DNA of 64,000 nucleotides, from contig CM062289.1 of the NCBI GenBank assembly GCA_031216915.1, positions 64,363,741-64,427,740 on the forward strand, read 5' to 3'. Shown here piece after piece: positions 55,001 through 64,000 of this stretch. This stretch comes from Pictodentalium vernedei. Its lineage: Eukaryota; Mollusca; Scaphopoda; Dentaliida; Dentaliidae. Below the pieces are notes generated by a model. It was not told where the DNA came from and ran no database searches. It was given only the letters and a program-made list of their open reading frames with translations. Made by a program: the position numbers and the translations under genes. Every line of letters begins with the position of its first letter. Position 1 is the stretch's first letter.

Positions 55001-55559
55001 CCTTGTACCCCAATATATGTCCAACTTAATTCCCCCTCCCACCTCTGTGACTCATAATTATAATCTCCGACGCGACAACCTTGCAGCTCCACGTTGTCGA
55101 ACAAACGCGTACCACATGTCATTTCTTCCTTCTACCACACGATTATGGAATAGCGTACCGCTTGAAGTTAGAGAAAATACCTCTGTCTAAAGCTTCAAGA
55201 GTTACCTGAATCGTAACAGACATCGGGTTCCCACCTACTTTTACAATCATACCTCACGTCGTGCACAAATTCTCCACTGCCGTCTACGTCTTAATTGCAG
55301 TAATCTTAACAGTGACTTACACAACAATTTCCTCTCTGATAGTCCCCTGTGTGTATGTGGTGAACGCGAAACTACTTGCCATTACTTCTTCCAATGTCCC
55401 ATGTACATCCACACGCGAAGGCAAACATTGGGTTCCATACCCCACTTGATTACAACCGACATTTTGCTTTATGGTTGTGAATATTACGACTTGCCAACCA
55501 ACAAGTTCATATTCCAGCAGGTCCACAAATTTATTCTTCAGAGTAAACGTTTCCAGTAG
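52072..55559 (+). pseudogene. LINE ORF2 with 2A-like motif, endonuclease and reverse transcriptase
   Basis: Reading in order: a hydrophobic segment at residues ~70-88; a 2A-like ribosome-skipping motif (GDIEINPGP, 52,336-52,362); an apurinic-type endonuclease (FLHLNIQSLRPK, FTETWL, GVIYRPP, TGDFND); then the reverse transcriptase (NYRPITLLSCLSKVFE, CDVSKAFDKVWH, PQGSILGPLLFLIYIND, FADDTTLY with the catalytic Asp pair), and a C-terminal Cys/His knuckle (CVCGERETTCHYFFQC). This fits the CR1/L2/Rex1 assemblage. Breaks: a shift in the A-run at about 53,088-53,096, a second near 54,195-54,250, TGA at 54,660-54,662, TAA at 54,765-54,767 and TAA at 55,188-55,190. The natural end is TAG 55,557-55,559. 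It cannot make an intact protein. Confidence 0.92.
52336..52362 (+). other. 2A-like ribosome-skipping motif in LINE ORF2
   Basis: Residues 89-97 of the frame read GDIEINPGP, matching the D-x-E-x-N-P-G-P consensus exactly, after a hydrophobic helix. Skipping would occur between the final Gly and Pro and release the N-terminal ~96 residues from the endonuclease-RT. Such motifs are known in non-LTR elements of the Rex1, Crack, L2 and CR1 clades and Ingi; activity here is not tested. Confidence 0.85.
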
Positions 55560-55922
55560 CTCAGAACACGAGACCGTGACTATTCTAACGCCCCAGTCAC
55601 TGCATGCCACGTCACCCTGGCACCAATTTTTCTTTGGGTCATTCTGCAATTTTGTCATTTTTTTCTCTCTCTCTTTATCTCCATTCAGTTAGCTCGATCA
55701 CTCACTTGTCTTCGAGCAGTTTGTACACAATTTTTTTAATCATGCCAAAGAACATAAAATACTTCCGTACCAGCCATTAACTACGAAAGGTTTAAAATGT
55801 ATCGGAGACAGCCTTGTATAAGCTAAACAAGCTTACTGCTGAATCCACTTCAGTTTATGTACTATTGTGTTAATATGTAATTTGTTCTTCAACATGTCTT
55901 CTGAAATAAATATTGTTTAAAC
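55560..55922 (+). other. LINE 3' UTR
   Basis: Runs from the ORF2 stop to GAAATAAATATTGTTTAAACT. The AGCTTACTGCTGAATCC block and the terminal string recur at 39,726-39,911, marking the element's true 3' end. Confidence 0.75.
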
Positions 55923-56930
55923 TAACTGGCACGAGATTTCTAAAGTAAGTTTACTTATCGTAATAAAAAATTTCTCGAAATGCACTTCAATAAAATCACG
56001 TCATGTAAAATCGTTATCCTGAGTTAATTCCATCATTCACAGTTATAAAATGATGAAACATCGAAAATTGATCATTCCTGCAAAACATCTGATTTAATGT
56101 CAGGACAGTGTGAATTGCTCAAACTTCTCAGCTTGAGCATTTGTTTAGCACATATTCAATTCCTAGAATAATACCAAATAATAATAACCTGATAATTCTA
56201 TCATAAATGTGTTGGCATTTCAGTTACTAGAATCAATTTTATGCCCTCTTTCATGGATTCATTTTCAAAAAGATTTCTTGTTAGTGAATTTCCAACTTGG
56301 GGGAGGGAAAGGGAGGTGGTTTCCCCTCACTGTCCCTCCTCCTCGTTGGAAATTCACTACCCTACACCCCCCCCCCCTCCTTCTCAATCGGAAACCTCCA
56401 GTCCCGTCCCTGGTGATATCCACAGCCAGTCCAAAACCCAAATAGCATACACAAAACTCTCGAAAAATATTCTTATACAATAAACCTAACTGGGGGAATT
56501 CAAAACGAACAGAGGGGAACAACTGGAAAATCTCGACTCCACAATTACAATTGTTCATGAAATATGAAATATTAATTGAATTTGGAATAGCTAAATTTGT
56601 CAGAACCATGAGTCACATATAATCACTGACAAGGATGACAATAGAAATTAAAAGGCTAACCAGAAAACGTGACAAACTGTATCAGAGGCTGAGGAAAATA
56701 AATGACGCTATTAAAGCAACATCACAACTCAACCAAGTATCTAGTAAAATCCGCCCATGATGTATATCTTGAAAACATTCTATACACATCTGGTCAAACA
56801 TGAAATAGCAATGAGGAAAAAGGGAAAGTAATTACCGAGAGATGACAAAGGAAATTTTTCGTACATCAAAAATACTCAGAAAATATCCAAGGCACGGGTC
56901 CACTCATCTACCCTAAAGACTGACAAACTA
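55923..56930. other. No recognised gene
   Basis: Contains a C-rich low-complexity stretch at 56,320-56,385. Small frames in both directions at 56,209-56,609 are composition-driven and without motifs. Confidence 0.5.
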
Positions 56931-57187
56931 CAGTACGTGGAGAGTGGATTGTAACTAAATCACCCGCGGAGTGGAGATTTCACCCAAGCTATAGCTTTCA
57001 AATTTTGTACATATCGACAAGAAACACAAGCAATGTTTCAACCAATGGACCTCCGGGTTTAACCCGGAGGTCCATTGGCTGAAACATTGCGTGTGCTGGT
57101 TATGCTTTGCAACAAATTTGCAATTATTGCTTGGGTGGAATCTCCACTCTCCGGGCGATTTAGTGATTATACACTCTCCACGTACTG
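56931..57187. mobile_element. TA-target MITE family 1, copy 10
   Basis: 257 bp; TA flanks at 56,929-56,930 and 57,188-57,189. Hairpin complete with one mismatch. Confidence 0.93.
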
Positions 57188-57338
57188 TACAACAAACAAT
57201 GCAGAAAAGGGTAACAACCATAACAAGCAGTTCCAATATGTACTCTCCCACATAGCCCCTTAACCCTTTGAATCCTGGTGGTGTCTTCCATGTCAGTCCA
57301 AAAGAAGTAATTGGTAGAGTCCATATTTATTATTTGGG

Positions 57339-57402
57339 GGTAGACCAATTAACATTTTCAACGTTCAGCCTTTAGGTTGCACGTTGAAAATATTGATTGA
57401 TC
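57339..57402. repeat. Foldback with ~27-bp arms
   Basis: GGGGGTAGACCAATTAACATT pairs with the inverse AATATTGATTGATCTACCCC, around TTCAGCCTTTAGGTTG. One half of the stem recurs at 57,810-57,835 and in the left arm near 7,003. Confidence 0.7.
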
Positions 57403-58125
57403 TACCCCACACTTTAACTTAGCAGCTATCCCATTAAATGAAAGTATGATATATAATGTTCCTGGACCGTAAAAGCGGTCTCTCTAGTTCAACGAGTTAA
57501 TATTAAACCCAATCTCGCTACCAACAACAGCGAACAATGTATAGAGGAATAAGTTCATCCAAACTGTGTTCACTCTGGCAAGAAATGTTTTGGTATCAGT
57601 TCAAATTTTTGTTCGGTGTTAACTGACTTTTTTGGTGCCAAATGAAAGATTTTAGAGGCAAATGGAATCTGGTCGAAAGCGAGAACAAAATGACCGTGTG
57701 TCGTCCGTTGAGTGCAACGAGGCCCATTGCAACCTAACATACGCAATGGGAAACCATGTCGCCATTTTTAGGGTATAACATTTATAGAAAGAACAGCCTA
57801 AGGCCCTCAAGTTGAAAATATTGATTGATCTACCCAATACTTTAACTTAGCACCCATTCTATTAAATGCAAGTATGATATCTCATGTTCCAGGACCGGAA
57901 AGCGGTCTCTATAGTTCTAAACTCAATCTCGCTATCAGCAATGGCGAATAATCTATAGAGGAATGATTCAACCAAACTGGCTCGGAATGTTTTACTATCA
58001 ATTGAAATTTCTGTTCAGTGTTAACTGAATTTTTTTTTGGTGCCAAATGAAATATTTTAGAGCCAAATGGAATCTGATCGTAAACGAGAACAAAATGATC
58101 GTATGTCGTCCATTGAGTGCAACAA
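57395..58125. repeat. Right-arm tandem duplication S (two ~350-bp copies)
   Basis: AACTTAGCA...ATTAAATG...AAGTATGATAT, GCGGTCTCT and GAATAA...TTCA...CCAAACTG recur in the same order at about 57,415-57,720 and 57,835-58,120. The left arm has one copy (about 6,850-7,000). Confidence 0.75.
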
Positions 58126-58282
58126 GGTCCACCTGCAATGCTAAAGCATTGCAGATGGCGCCTTATTTGACTCAAGGTACGACATTTTTATTTAGTGATA
58201 CCTGACCCCCATTAAGTGTTTTAGTTTCAAAAAGCCTCATAAATAATAAAAATATAGATAAGAATTAAAAGTCTGTTATTAA

Positions 58283-58478
58283 CCCTTTACCCAACGTAAC
58301 GATCAAAACCGAAGAGCGCTAGTCTAAAAAAATCACTAATTAATTTTCATTATTTTTTTCGTGGAGCTCGTTCCAACTAGGGGTCATAACCTTTATTTTG
58401 AGACAAAAAATGGAAAAATTTAGTTATTCAAAAAATTTTTTTTGCAAGTGTCGTCTGCTTTTCATGTTAGGTAAAGGG
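58283..58478. mobile_element. TTAA-target MITE, hairpin half deleted
   Basis: TTAA flanks; retains GGAGCTCGTTCCAACTAGGG only on one side. It occupies the place equivalent to 5,652-5,898 and 59,190-59,436. Confidence 0.85.
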
Positions 58479-58874
58479 TTAATGTTTATAAAATAATTTC
58501 ATGATTATTATTTATTCACGGTTTATTCACTCAATAAAACTAGAAGGAAATATGTTTTTATTATATTCTAGCCCGTGAATTATCGCAGATTATCTAAAAT
58601 ATATTTCTCGATATCCATCGACTCGACGGATATCGAGAAATATTCCTTAGTGGCTCCCTAAATGACGTCACGCTTCGACGCATGACGTTGCCTTGAACGT
58701 CGCCTAGAAGGAACAATCAGCAGATCTTTGTTATTGTCTTGGAACTATTTGCAGTCCAATTGATCTGAATATTGCGCAGTAAAATATCATGTAGCATATA
58801 ATAAAAAGAAAATCTACGCTGTTTAGTAAATATCTGCAATTATCTCATGAGTGTGGACCTGAACGTATTATTTT

Positions 58875-59035
58875 TTTCAATCGGGCAAGGGATGTTATCA
58901 AGCAGTTCGTCTACGAGTGTTTGGAGGAGAGGAGAAGCATGGGAATAGGGAGGCAGTTGGAAGTACAGGGGTAACCAAGGCCTTCTCGTCCGAGAACCGC
59001 GACAAATCAGCGGCTGGCCAATGTGTTATTATTAT
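58875..59035 (+). mobile_element. LINE 3' end with (TTA)n tail
   Basis: Encodes the final VIKQFVYECLEERRSMGIGR-like C-terminus, then the tail TGTTATTATTATTAC. Same family as the minus-strand copy at 4,040-5,145, but 5'-truncated to ~160 bp. Confidence 0.8.
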
Positions 59036-59189
59036 TACAAGGCCCATTGCATTGCAGATGGCGCCTTATTTCACTTAAGGTACGATATTTTTATTTAGTG
59101 ATACCTGACCCCCCCCCCCTTTAAGTGTTTTAGTTTCAAAAAGCCTCACAAATAATAAAAACATAGATAAGAATTAAGTCTGTTATTAA

Positions 59190-59436
59190 CCCTTTACCCA
59201 ACATAACGTCCAAAACCGGCCAGCGCTATTCTCAAAAATCGCTAATTAATTTTCATTATTTTTTTCATTTTTTTTGTCTCAAAAACACAGGTTTTGACCC
59301 CTCGTCGGAACGAGCTCGTGGAGCTCGTCCCAACGAGGGGGCATAACCTATGTTTTGAGACACAAAATGGACAAATTTAGTTATTCAAGAATGTATTTTT
59401 TGCAAGTGTCGTCTGCTTTTCATGTTAGGTAAAGGG
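59190..59436. mobile_element. TTAA-target MITE in duplication R, copy 2
   Basis: CCCTTTACC to GGTAAAGGG, TTAA flanks, complete hairpin around GAGCTCGTGGAGCTCG. Confidence 0.9.
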
Positions 59437-60329
59437 TTAATGTTTACAAAATAATTTCATGATTATTATTTATTCACTGTTTATTCACTCAACAAAACTA
59501 GTAGGAAATATTTTTTTAAAATTCTAGCCCGTGAATTATCGCAACTTATCTAAAAGATATTTCTCGATATCCATCGACTCGATGGATATCGAGAAATATT
59601 GCATAGTAGCTTTCTAAATGACGTCACGCTTCGACGCATGACGTCGGCTTGAACGTCGCCTTGTATGAACTATCAGCAGATCTTTGCTATTGTCTTAGTA
59701 GCTTTCTAAATGACGTCACGATTCGATGCATGACGTCGCCTTGTAGAAACTATCAGCAGAACTTCGTCATTGTCTCGAAACTGTTTGCAGTCGAATTGGG
59801 ATGTATACTGCGCAGTAAAATGCCACGTAGCATATAACAAAAAGAAAATCTACTCTCTTCTAGTGAATATCGTGAATTATCTCATTCGTGTAGACCTGAA
59901 CGTATTATTTTTTCACTCGCGCAATAACACTTTCAGGTCCACACTCATGAGATAATTCCCGATATTCACTAAAATAGCGTAGATACCCTCTATATCATCC
60001 AAAAGGATTATAAAAAGATTAAGAGAAAAAAAATATCAAGTAACAAAAAAATGTTCTGATAGGAAGCCGGTTATATAGATAAACTGTTAACAGAACAGAA
60101 CAATGATAATACCTAGGTGTTACCTTTTCATCACTAGGCAGGCGTGAATTCTGTCTCGCCTGTGCCGCCAGACAGTGATTTTATCGAAAACGACACACTG
60201 AAAAACAAACCACAAAGAGATCTGTCAAAAGTATATTTTGGGTACCAAATTCTGCTGTCAATGTTGTAATTTTTTGGTACCTAACATTTACGTTAGTACC
60301 ATTGACACCTGACAGTGTGAACACTGAGA

Positions 60330-61245
60330 CCAAACTAATGAGTATGGATACCTGGGTATGCAGGAAATAACTGTTCATCAAGTCCTTAAGCGTATCAAAC
60401 CAGATGTAAATAAGGCAGCCGAACTAGACGAGAACAGACCAATAATCCTAAAATAACTACCAAGTGACTCAACACCCACGTTGATATCCGTGATCCCAAA
60501 GACCAATTATACTGCGTCACTCTCCGAAGACTTGCAACAAGAAAAGGAGTTCCCATCTATTAAAAGGAGACCGATTTCACTAACATGGATTGCGTGCAAA
60601 ATAGCTGAACACTCCATTACCCCCAATGTTACACAGCACCTTATCAACTACAACATCCTCTATAACCTGTGGCATGATTATGAGACACAGCTGGGGCAAC
60701 TAGTAGGTGACCTTGTAAGAAGCCTTGCTGCATGTCATCAAACAGATCTTATCTCGCTGGACTCAGTATTTGATAAAGTCAGACATCTCGTCTTTATAAA
60801 ATCCAGGTGGACAGCGTTGAGCTGGGCTCAGGCTTTTCTTAACAATTGTGCTCAAACAATTATATTTGAGGGGGATATATCAAGGGAGATAGCAGTAACA
60901 TTTGGCGTGCCCCAGGGATCTGTTATACCCCCGATGTTCCTGCACTTTATTATTAATATTTGACCACACCATATAGCCTTACAAACCAGAATATATGTAG
61001 ATAACACGGCAATCTACCTCACTATAAACAATCGTACCGATTGCAATACACTACAAGATGATTTAAAATAACTCCAGAACTGGGAAAAATCCCGCGACAT
61101 GTAATTTAAAACTGGAAAGTATGAAGAAATTTGGGTTTGTCGAGCAGAAAATAAACTTACCTTTCATTATATTCATCACTGCTATACACTAGAACATGCC
61201 AGTAGTGCTAGATATATCGTTGGAGACATAACAGATAATCTCTGC
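60330..61245 (+). pseudogene. LINE reverse-transcriptase relic (right-arm copy)
   Basis: The main frame (60,481-60,963) holds RRPISLTWIACKIAEHSI, ETQLGQLVGDLVRSL, ACHQTDLISLDSVFDKV and GVPQGSVIPPMFLHF; downstream the catalytic pair has decayed to YVDNTAIYL, and YIVGDITDNL follows by 61,245. These are conserved reverse-transcriptase blocks of a jockey/CR1-like LINE in the normal order. Internal deletions, stops (60,961 onward) and the Asp-to-Asn change make it dead. It is the inverted partner of 2,296-3,440 and free of the MITEs found there. Confidence 0.85.
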
Positions 61246-61250
61246 TTTAA

Positions 61251-61490
61251 CCCTTTACCTACCAATAAAGGCGCACGGCACTTGTAAACAAAATATTCTT
61301 GAATAACATTTTTTTTTTATTTTCCCGTCCAAAACATTACTCATGGCCAATCATTGGGTCGCGTTTAAGGAGCTCATTCCAATGAGTGGTCAAAAATAAT
61401 GTTTTGAGTCAAAAGCTGAAAAAAATAATGAAAATTGAATGGTGATTTTTTTGAATAGCTCTGGCCGATTTTAGTCCTTACGTTGGTTCT
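61251..61490. mobile_element. Degraded TTAA-type MITE (right-arm copy, old)
   Basis: TTAA and CCCTTTACC at the left; right end decayed (CTTACGTTGG). Hairpin decayed to GGTCGCGTTTAAGGAGCTC. Partner of 2,033-2,275. Confidence 0.7.
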
Positions 61491-61574
61491 ATCTTTATAT
61501 CAATCTATCAAATACCTGGATGGGGATATTGCGGGACTTTATGTGAGACATTACTGAGAAAGTCCCGGACTTTA

Positions 61575-61708
61575 GTGAGCTGGAGAGTCTGACAGACCGG
61601 TGATTTTCTCCGGGTACTTCATTTCGTACACCCGAAAACTTTCCGATACGATATGACTCTGGCTGTTGACAGTGTCATTGAAACTCCAAATAAAAAAACA
61701 AATAATTG
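61575..61708 (+). repeat. Old SINE 3' relic (right-arm copy)
   Basis: GGAGAGTCTGACAGACCGG through CTCCGGGTAC to GTGTCATTGAAACTCC and an A-rich tail. Partner of 1,822-1,957. Confidence 0.72.
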
Positions 61709-61748
61709 TATTATTGGGGGCTACCGGTATTTTCTTGTATTTACTTAC

Positions 61749-61821
61749 CAGAAATATCAGGTTGGAGGCTGTCACAGAACCTAATCTCACCGCAATGCTA
61801 ACAAAGGCAAGTGATAAAGCT
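61749..61821 (-). CDS. Candidate 73-nt exon, right-arm copy
   Basis: Minus strand: TTTTATTTTTCAG acceptor, 73 nt, GTAAGTAA donor. The same phase is open for 24 codons, hydrophobic, with LAFVSIAVRLGS and TASNLIFL. Differences from 1,698-1,770 preserve the frame and mostly the chemistry. It lies upstream of the SLC22 terminal exon at 43,019 in gene orientation, 19 kb away because of the right-arm insertions. The resemblance to a transporter helix is suggestive only. Confidence 0.42.
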
Positions 61822-62039
61822 CTGAAAAATAAAACAATGATGCATCACATCTTTTAAAATTGTGCAATCACAATTAAATTTGTCAAAAACACGACCGAGG
61901 CTATTATTGCCTTATTTATGTGTATTTTACAGTCTCTGTGGGCCATATATAACGCAAGGATTACGCATCGTCGATGCGGGGTCGGGTTTTTCACACCTGT
62001 AAGGCTTGTGATTATAAGAAAATCAAATTCATTGATATT

Positions 62040-62960
62040 TGTTCAAATTGTTGCGTTAACGAGCTGAAAAGAAACAAGAAATAAATAATTAAGGGCTTTA
62101 AATCCGCTCCGCATGACCGAACCGTACCAGTTTTTCAGCTCATCCAAGATATTGTCAGGAATGTCTCACATACCAAATATTGATCAACTCCATTGATACA
62201 TGTATGTGTTGAAGTTATCGTGCTAACGAGAGAAAAAAACAGACAAACGTGAATTAAGGGCAATAACTCCGCTCAGTATGGCCGAGCTCTACCAGGTCTC
62301 GAACTCATTCGATATATTGTTAAGAAAGTCACATACACCAAACATCGTCAATCAATTCCTGTGATATCTGTTGAAATTATCGCGCTAACTAGCTGAAAAC
62401 AGGAAAAAAATAACTAATTAAGGGCGATTACTCCGCTCAGTATGACCGAACCATACTAGTTTTCGAACTCATTCAAGACATTGTTAACCCTTTACCCAAC
62501 GAATCGCCCGCATCCGCTCGCGTAATATGCAAATTCAGCAGCTGAAAAAAATATTATTTTTCGAAAAATTTCAACAAAACAATATCATGTGACCCCCTCG
62601 TTGGAACGAGCTCGTCGAGCTCGTTCCAACGAGGGGTCACATGATATGGTTTTGTTGAAATGTTTTGAAAAATTTGAAAAAATTATATTTAAAATAATAA
62701 ATTTTGATATCATCTGCGTTGGGTAAAGGGTTAAGAAAGTCTCACATATGAAATATTGACCAAATCCATTGATATTTGTTGGATTATCGCGCTGACGACT
62801 TGAAAACGAACAGAAATTAACTAATTAAGGAATATTACTCCGCTCATTATGAGCAAACCGTACCAGTTTTCGAACTTATTCAAGACATTAAGAAAGTCTT
62901 GATATATACTATTGGCCAAGTCCATTGATATTTGTTGAAGTTATCGCGCTAATAAGAAAG
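62040..62960 (-). repeat. Tandem repeat, ~160-bp unit (right arm)
   Basis: Inverted partner of 800-1,500. Units are marked by TTATCGCGCTAA-like strings at about 62,218, 62,376, 62,786 and 62,942. A TTAA-MITE interrupts it at 62,488-62,730. Confidence 0.85.
62488..62730. mobile_element. TTAA-target MITE, divergent interior (filled site in tandem repeat)
   Basis: Ends CCCTTTACCCAACG and CGTTGGGTAAAGGG, TTAA at 62,484-62,487 and 62,731-62,734. Neighbouring repeat units and the left arm (1,053-1,056) show the single TTAA. The subterminal sequence (CGCCCGCATCCGCTCGCG) differs from every other copy, but the centre GGAACGAGCTCGTCGAGCTC is the same. Confidence 0.92.
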
Positions 62961-62990
62961 GTGATGCACGGTCCTCGCTAGTCCGTCCGC

Positions 62991-64000
62991 CCGAGGTCCC
63001 ACCCGCTCGCGCACCGACTTCATCAAACAATAAGTCGAGCAGTGTTTTAGTCGGTAGTGGAACCGATACCGTCGATACTCGGCCTTTTAATCGGTACCGA
63101 TTCCCATCCTTCAGAACCGACGGTTCCGGTACTCGTAGTTATTATATGTGAATGTGATACACGAGTAACACGAAGGAATGTTCTCGGGCATAAAGAGTTA
63201 ATTGATTGTTTCCATAACGTTGAAACATCAAAGACTAGGCTGGCTTTTATACAGTTTGTCTGGAAATGCGTGGGTGTATGAAGTTCGGGTATACAATATA
63301 ATTATTTTTAATATTATTATTTAATAATGCTACATGTGCAAATGGATGGGAGGGGTAAATTAAACATTTTCACTAATATTTTAAGGTTTTCCAAGCGGCT
63401 ATGCCAAACCTGCACTTTTGAAATTCAAATGAATCCACAAATGTGGGCCATTTTGTCTTGAAGATTGGGTTGTTGACGCTGTTCCATCTCAAAATCTGCG
63501 CCATTCTGACCTGGGCACGGTTTGTTTTGCCCTGAGTCCCGACTCAGCCACCCGTTTGAAACGGACTATAGGATGTCGGATAGGTGATGTCTGTATGGTC
63601 TACTTCAAATTATTAATGTGTCTTACTATCAGGGTGCCTATTCATTCCAAGTTCAAACACGCGGGGTAGCAGACGTTGATGAAAACTGCTGGAAACAACG
63701 AATTGAAAATGCATTTTTTTCTGCTTTTTAAATTTAAATTGGTAATAAAAATTTCCCAGTTCAAAAAATAGTAAATACTACCAGAATCAGACACAGCACA
63801 GCACAGTGACTGTGACGTTGGCAACTTGGAAACCACGCGCAGACGACATACTGTTCACTGTTCACCACCCCTCCCTACCCACCCACCCCCTGTGTTTCTG
63901 ACAATCCGCGGTTGGCATTTGTGGCAGCCTGGCAAGTAAGTCGATAGTGATAGATAGATTTTCAGTGTCAGTTTCTCAGCCTAAATAACAGACATTTATT
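62991..64000. other. Unassigned sequence beyond the right arm
   Basis: GGAACCGATACCGTCGATAC and GGTACCGATTCCCATCC near 63,058-63,110 form a local repetitive patch that could be a transposon end. No gene or other repeat was recognised. The tail 63,860-63,890 is C-rich. Confidence 0.45.

Larger units (their letters stand above)
58128..59965. repeat. Right-arm tandem duplication R (two ~800-900-bp copies)
   Basis: GCATTGCAGATGGCGCCTTA begins copies at about 58,149 and 59,050. Each continues through a TTAA-MITE, the TTCTCGATATCC hairpin, GACGTCACGCTTCGACGCAT and an ATTATCTCAT foldback. A LINE 3' tail (58,875-59,035) lies between them. A shorter internal repeat at 59,616-59,755 follows. The left arm holds one full copy (5,290-6,070) and a partial one. 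Confidence 0.8.
41335..62990 (-). repeat. Right arm of the giant inverted duplication
   Basis: Reverse-complement counterpart of 775-14,615. It is longer because of a 12-kb block at 45,303 to about 57,280, a 444-bp insertion at 42,172-42,615, MITEs at 43,087 and 62,488, and internal tandem duplications at 57,395-59,965. Its inner edge is near 41,335, where the left arm meets the Tc1-like gene. Confidence 0.92.

Noticed and set aside
56209-56609. Three overlapping frames of 78-114 codons
   Set aside because: Low-complexity C/G-rich stretch gives open frames on both strands; no domain.
2359-57187. CRISPR-like array of repeated hairpins
   Set aside because: The repeats are 257-bp mobile elements several kilobases apart with TA duplications; there are no regular spacers and the DNA is eukaryotic.

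Overview
This is animal nuclear DNA, almost certainly from a marine invertebrate. It is AT-rich, has spliced exons, and is packed with tRNA-derived SINEs, LINEs, Ty3/Gypsy and BEL/Pao retroelement relics, Tc1-type, TTAA-target and other DNA transposons, MITEs, minisatellites and microsatellites. There is no operon, Shine-Dalgarno site, CRISPR array or other prokaryotic feature. The element mix fits a mollusc, brachiopod, annelid, hemichordate or amphioxus; the sequence alone does not let me choose.

The dominant structure is a giant imperfect inverted duplication. About 775-14,615 is repeated, reverse-complemented and in the same internal order, at about 41,335-62,990, with a 26.7-kb unique spacer between them. 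Both arms hold a ~160-bp tandem repeat, a 73-nt candidate exon, an old SINE relic, an old TTAA-MITE, a LINE reverse-transcriptase relic, several long foldbacks, and the last coding exon of an SLC22-type (organic ion transporter) gene, so the two gene ends face each other. Elements present in one arm and absent from the other give precise filled/empty insertion sites.

Left arm (0.8-14.6 kb): tandem repeat, candidate exon, LINE relics, foldbacks, SLC22 terminal exon at 9.07 kb, a 3.75-kb TTAA-flanked insertion holding a second 3.15-kb TTAA-flanked transposon, and a solitary 68-bp palindrome. Spacer (14.6-41.3 kb): broken Tc1-like transposase; a second copy of the 3.15-kb transposon family (17.1-19.2 kb); BEL/Pao integrase relic on the minus strand (19.4-22.1 kb); a Ty3/Gypsy element (23.5-31.8 kb) riddled with nested SINE, MITE and LINE insertions; minisatellites; a G-rich tract (35.3-37.15 kb); microsatellites and a second SINE family. 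Right arm (41.3-63.0 kb): the same backbone inverted, plus a 12-kb arm-specific block (45.3-57.3 kb) with a LINE whose ORF2 carries a 2A-type ribosome-skipping motif, and local tandem duplications at 57.4-60.0 kb.

No complete, clearly functional host gene lies in the window; the SLC22 ends are the only convincing host coding sequence. Every transposon coding region I can read is truncated, frameshifted or stopped. The most unusual content is the giant palindrome with its near-identical SLC22 patch, two MITE groups in which one long hairpin core sits inside different ends, and a set of solitary 47-68-bp palindromes that behave like small insertions.
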